NCBI GenBank assembly: GCA_003647035.1
Contig: QMMB01000065.1
Span: 1 to 10,600, forward strand
Direction: 5' to 3'
Origin: Deltaproteobacteria bacterium
GTDB taxonomy: Bacteria; Myxococcota_A; Polyangia; Polyangiales; Houyiibacteriaceae
Length of the DNA stretch: 10,600 nt
Shown one piece after another: positions 6,908-10,600 of this stretch (within the stretch, counting starts at the first letter, position 1; every line of letters starts with the position of its first letter). Under the pieces are notes generated by a model that was not told the DNA's origin, did no database searches, and saw only the letters and a program-made list of their open reading frames with translations. Made by a program: the position numbers and the translations under genes.

Positions 6908-7357
6908 TCAGCTCGTGTGGAACTGGTAGCGGGCGCCCATGCGAGGGGCGGCGAACTTGGGGAAGCGGATGTCCTCCACGATGTCCACGATGCAACCCTG
7001 CAAACGCTTGCTTCCGGGGGAGACCGTCGCGCCCTGCACCAGGCCGTCCCCGAGGATCGCGATGTCGATGGTGACCGTGCTCGGAACTTTGCCTCGTCGG
7101 GCCTCGCTGAGGACGCACTCTCGGTACATCTCGTCGAGGTGGCCATCCATCTCGGCGACGACTTGATCGCCACTCAACTGCCTCTCCGGGCACTCTTGGG
7201 TCGCGTCCCCGATCTCCACGGGCTTCTGCATCGCCTCATCGTAAGAGATCAGCGTCGCCTCCGTGCTACCGACCGTCCCCTGGTCCGCTGACTGAGCCCC
7301 ACCACTACACCCGCCGACAAACGCGGCGCATCCAAGAACAAACAAAACAGATCGCAT
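6908..7357 (-). CDS. Small lipoprotein with AgmX/PglI-type C-terminal domain
   Basis: A 149-residue lipoprotein. The leader MRSVLFVLGCAAFVGGC has lipobox VGGC with lipidated C17, which fixes the start at ATG 7357; an earlier in-frame ATG at 7393 would add 12 residues before the signal. After a short polar linker, residues about 75-149 follow the pattern of the AgmX/PglI C-terminal domain common in myxobacteria: a helix (HLDEMYRECVL), the strand pair PSTVTIDIAILGDGLVQGATV, then S-x-x-LQGCIVDIVEDIRFPKF and a final YQF strand. The two cysteines in RECVL and LQGCI probably form the domain's usual disulfide. The domain resembles TonB C-terminal repeats and is found in gliding and motility proteins, but this stand-alone form has no known job. 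It is divergent from the DoxX-like remnant. Confidence 0.82.
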   Translation of the reverse strand: MRSVLFVLGCAAFVGGCSGGAQSADQGTVGSTEATLISYDEAMQKPVEIGDATQECPERQLSGDQVVAEMDGHLDEMYRECVLSEARRGKVPSTVTIDIAILGDGLVQGATVSPGSKRLQGCIVDIVEDIRFPKFAAPRMGARYQFHTS

Positions 7358-7466
7358 AGAATCAACATAGCCATTTGGAGGGGAGGCTACCAAACTCGCC
7401 AGATCTGATGGTCCGATTGACCGCTTGAGTGCCGAGAACGGGCGGGATACGTTCGTTCACGTTCCG

Positions 7467-7805
7467 ATGAGGACTTTCGTCAACCACGACGTCTCCGAGC
7501 TCATGTTTCGTCTCCTATTCAGCAGCATCTTCGTGGTGCTGGGAGCGGAGCACCTCTTTCATGACGACCTCATCCAACAACTGATGCCCGAGTGGCTGCC
7601 CATGAAGCGCGCCTTCTCAGTCGCCAGCGGTGTGATCCTCCTGCTCGGCGGCGCAAGCATCGCCTTGGGCGTGCGCGTCTCACTCAGCCACTCAGCTCCT
7701 GAATTGCGCAGAACGCCTTATCTGTCTACTTTCTCCGACTTGAGACAAGGCGTTTGCATGTACTATCAGCCCCGGGCGCGCCTCCCGAAGCGCGTCACAG
7801 CCTAA
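7467..7805 (+). pseudogene. DoxX-like membrane protein, 3'-truncated by a repeat
   Basis: The N-terminal part resembles small DoxX-type inner-membrane proteins. A first membrane helix spans RLLFSSIFVVLGAEHLF, a PEWLPMKR loop follows, and a second helix covers ASGVILLLGGASIALG. Such proteins usually have four helices and about 120-150 residues, and only two remain. Homology ends at about 7670, exactly where repeat copy 4 begins. From there the frame reads the repeat (VSLSHSAPELRR) and then unrelated sequence to TAA 7803-7805, with no further hydrophobic helix. ATG 7467 and ATG 7503 are both possible starts, with no good ribosome binding site for either; a TTG at 7425 is less likely. The product, if made, would be a nonfunctional two-helix stub. 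The DoxX assignment is from pattern only. Confidence 0.65.
7671..7775 (+). repeat. Dispersed repeat, copy 4, with bulged hairpin
   Basis: The first 44 bases match copy 3 at 42 positions. The remainder diverges but keeps the AGGCGTTTG core and TACTATC. It folds: AACGCCTT (7712-7719) pairs with AAGGCGTT (7747-7754) and GTCT (7724-7727) pairs with AGAC (7743-7746), leaving a 4-base bulge. The copy replaces the 3' half of the DoxX-like gene. Confidence 0.75.
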
Positions 7806-7831
7806 GCGCACCGCGCCCCCGTGAAAGCCGC

Positions 7832-7894
7832 CTAGCTAGCGCCTTGCGGCTGCACCTCAAACGCCCCCACGTCGCGCATTGAGCTGCCAGCCAA
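7832..7894 (-). pseudogene. Tail fragment of a choice-of-anchor-Q protein gene
   Basis: On the minus strand a short frame reads SMRDVGAFEVQP followed by four more codons and a stop. The DNA at 7847-7875 is identical over 29 bases to 9287-9315, the end of the complete choice-of-anchor-Q gene. Stop TAG at 7897-7895 precedes the fragment in frame, so no expressed protein remains. It lies less than 20 bases after the stop of the serine hydrolase gene and marks a lost or replaced family member. Confidence 0.75.
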
Positions 7895-7911
7895 CTAGCG
7901 CGAAGCCTCCA

Positions 7912-9129
7912 TCAAGGCGTGACGTTTTCCTGCCAGATCTGGCCCTCCAAGTACAGGTAGGCGACGTTCCACATGAAGGCTCGGTAAGCGCCCTCGAAGG
8001 CGCCATTGCACGCCATCATGACTGCCAGGCCATCGGAGGGGACTCGGAAGAACATCGTCCGAAAGCCGTGGATGAAGCCGTTATGGTTTTGATTGTAGGG
8101 CCATGCCCCGTTGTCCTCGCATATCACCCAGCCGTAGCCGTAGTCACAGCCATCGCCTCTTGTCACATGACCAGTGAGCGCGAGCGCGAGCGTCTCTAGG
8201 GATACGAGCGTGGGGTCACGCAGCTCCGCCTCCCATCGCTTTAGGTCTTCGACGCTTGAGTATTGCTGAGTTGCGCCAGTAGCACGGGATGGGAACGTGA
8301 GTGGCAAGGAGCCCAAGTAGGACAACGCGCCACCGTCGACATCGGGTGGAAAGCGCGGCACAACCTCCGAGTTTTCCATACCGAGTGGGTCGAAGATCCG
8401 TTCATCCATGAAGCGTTCGAACGGCTGCTCCGCGACCCGCTCGACTAGCAAGGCGAGGGTGGTGTAGTTGGCGTTGCTGTAGATGTACTGCTCGCCCGGG
8501 CCGATCTCCAACGGCTCGTCTACAAGCCAGTCGAGGATCTCCTCGTTCGTCCAACCTTGCAGCGTAGCGAACTCCGGGAATCCGGATTGATGCGTGAGCA
8601 GGTGGTGAACCGTAATCGCATCCCAGGCGGCTGGACCCTCGGGAAAGAACCTCGTGATGGGGTCGTCGAGCTCGAGCGCTTCCTCCTCGTACAAGATGAG
8701 CACCGCCATCGCCGCAAACATCTTGGAGACGGACGCGAGGTCAAAGGAAGTGTCCATCTCGATCGGGATGGACTCTTCGAGGACGGCCATGCCGTGGGTC
8801 TTCTCGATGACGACGCCGTCGGGTCCGACCACTGCGAGTGCGAAACCCGCCCCCTCGGGGTCCAAGTAGCTCTCCGCGTATTCATCGAGGTACTGCTCAA
8901 TGAGCTTCGCCTCGGGGCTGCCGTCATGACCGTCGCCGCCCTGACCACCGTCGCCGCCTTGACCCGCATCACCACCTTGACCCGCATCACCGCCTTGACC
9001 GCCGTCACCGCCTCGCCCGCGGTCGCCAGCGCTGCCGCCGCTGCCGCCCGGTTCGCCAGTCTCACCGCACCCAACCATCGGCATGACGCCCAGCGCCAGC
9101 ACGCACACAAATCCGAATAGGTACCGCAT
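7912..9129 (-). CDS. Lipoprotein serine hydrolase, class C beta-lactamase/esterase family
   Basis: A 405-residue surface or periplasmic lipoprotein of the beta-lactamase-related family PF00144 (peptidases, esterases, AmpC-like). The leader ends in MVGC with C21 as lipidation site. Residues about 27-68 are a Gly-rich spacer containing GGDGGQ and GGDAGQ hexapeptides. In the catalytic part, S133-V-S-K136 is the nucleophile motif, Y217-S-N219 the second motif, and H349-N-G351 (or the nearby IHG) takes the place of KTG. The last points to an esterase or D-aminopeptidase-like enzyme rather than a drug-inactivating beta-lactamase. VHHLLTHQSGFPEF is the typical lid-proximal motif. ATG 9129 is chosen over GTG 9132 because GGGGAGG lies five bases before it. 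The leader resembles that of the upstream choice-of-anchor-Q gene (both have CVLAL and a GCG after the lipobox), which suggests shared origin of this module. The substrate is unknown. Confidence 0.92.
   Translation of the reverse strand: MRYLFGFVCVLALGVMPMVGCGETGEPGGSGGSAGDRGRGGDGGQGGDAGQGGDAGQGGDGGQGGDGHDGSPEAKLIEQYLDEYAESYLDPEGAGFALAVVGPDGVVIEKTHGMAVLEESIPIEMDTSFDLASVSKMFAAMAVLILYEEEALELDDPITRFFPEGPAAWDAITVHHLLTHQSGFPEFATLQGWTNEEILDWLVDEPLEIGPGEQYIYSNANYTTLALLVERVAEQPFERFMDERIFDPLGMENSEVVPRFPPDVDGGALSYLGSLPLTFPSRATGATQQYSSVEDLKRWEAELRDPTLVSLETLALALTGHVTRGDGCDYGYGWVICEDNGAWPYNQNHNGFIHGFRTMFFRVPSDGLAVMMACNGAFEGAYRAFMWNVAYLYLEGQIWQENVTP
8929..9012 (-). repeat. 18-bp coding repeats, Gly-Gly-Asp linker
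   Basis: Four 18-bp units encode GGDGGQ, GGDAGQ, GGDAGQ and GGDGGQ, followed by a partial unit, between the lipid anchor and the serine hydrolase domain. Tandem units of this kind expand and shrink by slippage. The linker probably lifts the enzyme away from the membrane. Confidence 0.8.
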
Positions 9130-9134
9130 CACAA

Positions 9135-9141
9135 CCTCCCC
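9135..9141 (-). promoter_or_regulatory. Ribosome binding site of the serine hydrolase
   Basis: GGGGAGG on the minus strand, five bases before ATG 9129 and only two before the alternative GTG 9132, favouring the ATG. Confidence 0.75.
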
Positions 9142-9258
9142 GGTCAGGCGCAGAACACCATGAAGTCGGGTGATGTGCGTGCATCAGGTGTGCCAGGTGG
9201 GACGCTGTCTTTGTTGGGGAATATGGGTACCGTGACGCGCAGCTCTTGCGTTTGAGGC

Positions 9259-9267
9259 GGGGGGGGG
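9259..9267. repeat. Homopolymer of nine G
   Basis: Nine consecutive G on the plus strand, 17 bases after the choice-of-anchor-Q stop and about 130 bases upstream of the serine hydrolase start. Tracts of this length are prone to slippage and could alter spacing between the two genes. They are also common sequencing-error sites. Confidence 0.7.
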
Positions 9268-9283
9268 CGCAGCGAGTGCGTTG

Positions 9284-10543
9284 CTACGGCTGCACCTCAA
9301 ACGCCCCCACGTCGCACATCGAGTCGCGTGGGAAGCCGCGTTGGTCAGTCGTCAGCGACGCACCTTCCGCATCGACGCACTCCGCTTCCGGAATCACGTC
9401 AATAGCGACGCTGCCCGCTCCAAGCGCGTGCGTTTCGGTTGGTCCGCCGTTGTCTGCAAGCGGTCCGAGCTTCAGGTCATTGGCACTGACGTTGACCTGG
9501 TCGGTTGGTTGGTCGAAGCCGCAGGTATCACCGTCGGATTCGATGTTGTAGCCGTCCGAGGCGACCTCCTCGGAGGTGCACGACTGGACCAAGCTTCCTC
9601 GAATCGTCACTGTTGCATCGTTCTCCTGCACCTCACCAATGGTGCTATTCACGATGAGGACCTCCTCCGTCGCCGCGCCCCAAACGTCCCATCCGAGGTT
9701 GCCGGTGACAGTGCTGTTCTGGATGATTGTGTCCCCCCCCACGGTGACAATGCCAAACGTGTTCGGATTTCCTATGATGGCGCTCCGCTGAACGCGAAGC
9801 ACGGCACTGTTGACTATCGCGAACCAGCAACAGCTCTCGGACACTGTACTCTCTTCAAGTGTGAGCGTACCGCTGTTCTCGATCGCACCACCACCTCTTC
9901 GGCCTTCGCCTTCCCCGCCCCGCAAGATCGTGAGTCCACGGAGTATCACGTGCGCGCCTTCCCCAATGCGAAAGTCGCCCGGGTCCAAGGTCAGATGGCC
10001 CTCACCGTTGAGTTGCACGTCTTCGTCGATGACGAAGGGTGCACCGGGCACGACCGTCGTCGGACCGTCGCAGTCAAACGTATACGGGCCACCCCCTGCG
10101 GCAATGGCATCAAGGATTCCCTGCTCATCGCATGCCACCCTGCAGCTGCCTTGCTGACATGTGCCCGCATCGTCACCGCACGCGGTGTCGTTGGCCACAG
10201 GCGTGGAGTCGCACGCGCCGTCGGCACATACGCCCACGGTGCACTCATTGCTCTCGTCGCACGCCGTATCGTCTGCAACCGGGGCGAACTCGCACATCCC
10301 GTTTCCGCATGCGTTCCCGGTGCATTCGTTCTCGTCGTCGCAGTCGTCGGGGTGCTCACATTCGGGCATGCCTCCCATGCCGCCAGTTCCACCATCACCG
10401 CCGGTGCCACCGCTGCCACCATCACCACCGGTGTCACCGGAGCCGCCAGTTCCACCTGCGGCAGTCGTCTCGTCGCCACATCCACCAACGGGAAGCGCGA
10501 CCAGCGCCAACACACAGACCCAGTTCAAGACTAATCGTCCCAT
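9284..10543 (-). CDS. Choice-of-anchor-Q beta-helix surface lipoprotein with Cys-rich repeats
   Basis: A 419-residue exported lipoprotein with no sign of an enzyme active site. The leader ends in VGGC (C22). Residues 30-58 are a GGTGGSGDTGG-type linker. Residues 62-138 are cysteine-rich, with two 27-residue units, each CD-x-x-NECT-x(3)-C-x-x-G-x-C followed by PVA-x-DTAC (68-94 and 95-121), as seen in myxobacterial surface proteins. Residues about 150-330 look like a right-handed parallel beta-helix: LNGEGHLTLDPG, HVILRGLTILRGG, GAIENSGTLTLEESTVS, IQNSTVTGN. The tail (DLKLGPLADNGGPTETHALG through QRGFPRDSMCDVGAFEVQP) is the choice-of-anchor-Q signature. ATG 10543 is set by AAGGGAG six bases upstream; a longer reading from 10585 overlaps the upstream gene. 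It follows the previous gene's stop by 11 bases, so it is likely co-transcribed. A role in adhesion or surface binding is inferred from the domain types. Confidence 0.9.
   Translation of the reverse strand: MGRLVLNWVCVLALVALPVGGCGDETTAAGGTGGSGDTGGDGGSGGTGGDGGTGGMGGMPECEHPDDCDDENECTGNACGNGMCEFAPVADDTACDESNECTVGVCADGACDSTPVANDTACGDDAGTCQQGSCRVACDEQGILDAIAAGGGPYTFDCDGPTTVVPGAPFVIDEDVQLNGEGHLTLDPGDFRIGEGAHVILRGLTILRGGEGEGRRGGGAIENSGTLTLEESTVSESCCWFAIVNSAVLRVQRSAIIGNPNTFGIVTVGGDTIIQNSTVTGNLGWDVWGAATEEVLIVNSTIGEVQENDATVTIRGSLVQSCTSEEVASDGYNIESDGDTCGFDQPTDQVNVSANDLKLGPLADNGGPTETHALGAGSVAIDVIPEAECVDAEGASLTTDQRGFPRDSMCDVGAFEVQP
9733..9740 (-). repeat. Homopolymer of eight G within the coding frame
   Basis: On the coding (minus) strand a run of eight G spans the codons for VGGD in the beta-helix. 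Gain or loss of one G would shift the frame and truncate the protein about 150 residues early. This is a possible on/off switch, or simply a chance tract in a GC-rich gene. Confidence 0.6.
10181..10342 (-). repeat. Two 81-bp tandem coding repeats (Cys-rich)
   Basis: Units 10262-10342 and 10181-10261 each encode 27 residues with matching cysteine, Asn-Glu-Cys-Thr and Pro-Val-Ala positions. They are clearly alike in protein and diverged in DNA, so this is an old duplication. Confidence 0.75.
10370..10456 (-). repeat. Gly-rich low-complexity linker coding region
   Basis: Encodes 29 residues of GGT, GGS and GGD triplets between the lipid anchor and the Cys-rich part. It is the same kind of linker as in the serine hydrolase downstream. 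Confidence 0.8.
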
Positions 10544-10549
10544 AACAAA

Positions 10550-10556
10550 CTCCCTT
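10550..10556 (-). promoter_or_regulatory. Ribosome binding site overlapping the upstream stop codon
   Basis: AAGGGAG starts inside the TAA stop (10557-10555) of the upstream gene and sits six bases before ATG 10543. It fixes the start of the choice-of-anchor-Q gene and suggests translational coupling. Confidence 0.8.
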
Positions 10557-10600
10557 ACTGCACCTCGAACGCCCCGACGTCGCACATCGAGTCGCGTGGT
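10555..10600 (-). CDS. Choice-of-anchor-Q protein, last 14 codons (runs off right edge)
   Basis: The minus strand from the right edge reads PRDSMCDVGAFEVQ and then TAA. These 14 residues are identical to the end of the complete choice-of-anchor-Q lipoprotein downstream, except that the latter has one more Pro. It is therefore a tandem paralogue in the same orientation, 11 bp upstream and probably in the same operon. Everything N-terminal to this tail is outside the window. Confidence 0.85.
   Translation of the reverse strand, partial: PRDSMCDVGAFEVQ

Noticed and set aside
4551..7775. The repeats could be integron attC sites, since AAACGCC and TTATGT motifs and a bulged hairpin occur next to single genes.
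   Set aside because: No copy has the paired RYYYAAC and GTTRRRY core boxes in the right positions, orientations differ between copies, and no integrase gene is visible.
7847..7875. Similarity of the choice-of-anchor-Q tail DNA (GGGCGTTTGAG) to the dispersed-repeat core GGGCGTTTG.
   Set aside because: The shared stretch is only about ten bases and is explained by codons for the conserved GAFE. The rest of the repeat does not match.
8929..9012. Regular 18-bp repeats looked at as a CRISPR-like array.
   Set aside because: The units are contiguous without spacers and encode an in-frame Gly-rich linker.
7912..9129. Serine hydrolase as an antibiotic-resistance beta-lactamase.
   Set aside because: It lacks the KTG motif and has HNG instead, plus a long surface linker. 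The family is mostly esterases and peptidases.
9281..10534. Plus-strand open frame of 417 codons opposite the choice-of-anchor-Q gene.
   Set aside because: Its low-complexity Ala/Thr-rich end is just the complement of the Gly-rich linker. The minus strand has the signal peptide, ribosome binding site and conserved tail.

Overview
The window looks like a piece of a myxobacterial (Myxococcota) chromosome. Three things point there: GC is high in most genes (47 of 60 bases in 5041-5100), there are several secreted lipoproteins with Gly-rich linkers after the lipid-anchoring cysteine, and there is a small lipoprotein with what looks like the AgmX/PglI-type C-terminal domain, beside a eukaryotic-type Ser/Thr kinase. 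The species cannot be told from the sequence.

Left part (1-2540): the N-terminal half of a Ser/Thr protein kinase runs off the left edge on the minus strand. It is divergent from a secreted DUF2846-like protein (686-1321), which converges, with one base between the stops, on an AraC-family regulator (1323-2420, minus) that has a strong ribosome binding site and a repeat-rich upstream region.

Middle (2540-4680): a gene graveyard. A decayed IS91-family transposase (internal deletion with frameshift, C-terminus lost) abuts a DUF1254/DUF1214 protein that has lost its N-terminal part. The DUF1254 fragment has clearly lower GC (30 of 60 bases in 3721-3780) and is probably foreign. It is followed by a stem-loop and two copies of a short repeat.

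Right-middle (4716-7831): a lipoprotein glycoside hydrolase (DUF5060 plus GH5-like barrel, minus), a small AgmX/PglI-domain lipoprotein (minus), and a DoxX-like membrane protein whose 3' half is missing. One dispersed repeat family has two inverted copies left of the hydrolase (4551-4676) and two copies to its right (6628-6735 and 7671-7775). The last copy starts exactly where the DoxX homology stops.

Right part (7832-10600): a minus-strand run of lipoprotein genes. From upstream to downstream it holds the last 14 codons of a choice-of-anchor-Q protein at the right edge, a complete choice-of-anchor-Q/beta-helix lipoprotein (9284-10543), a class-C-beta-lactamase-like serine hydrolase with a similar leader and Gly-rich linker (7912-9129), and a 29-nt-identical remnant of the same choice-of-anchor-Q tail just after its stop. 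This suggests a tandemly duplicated surface-lipoprotein array in which the middle unit has a different catalytic domain. No tRNA, rRNA, CRISPR array or complete mobile element is visible, and no obvious new defence or biosynthetic system was found. The least explained signal is the dispersed repeat family at the edges of broken genes.
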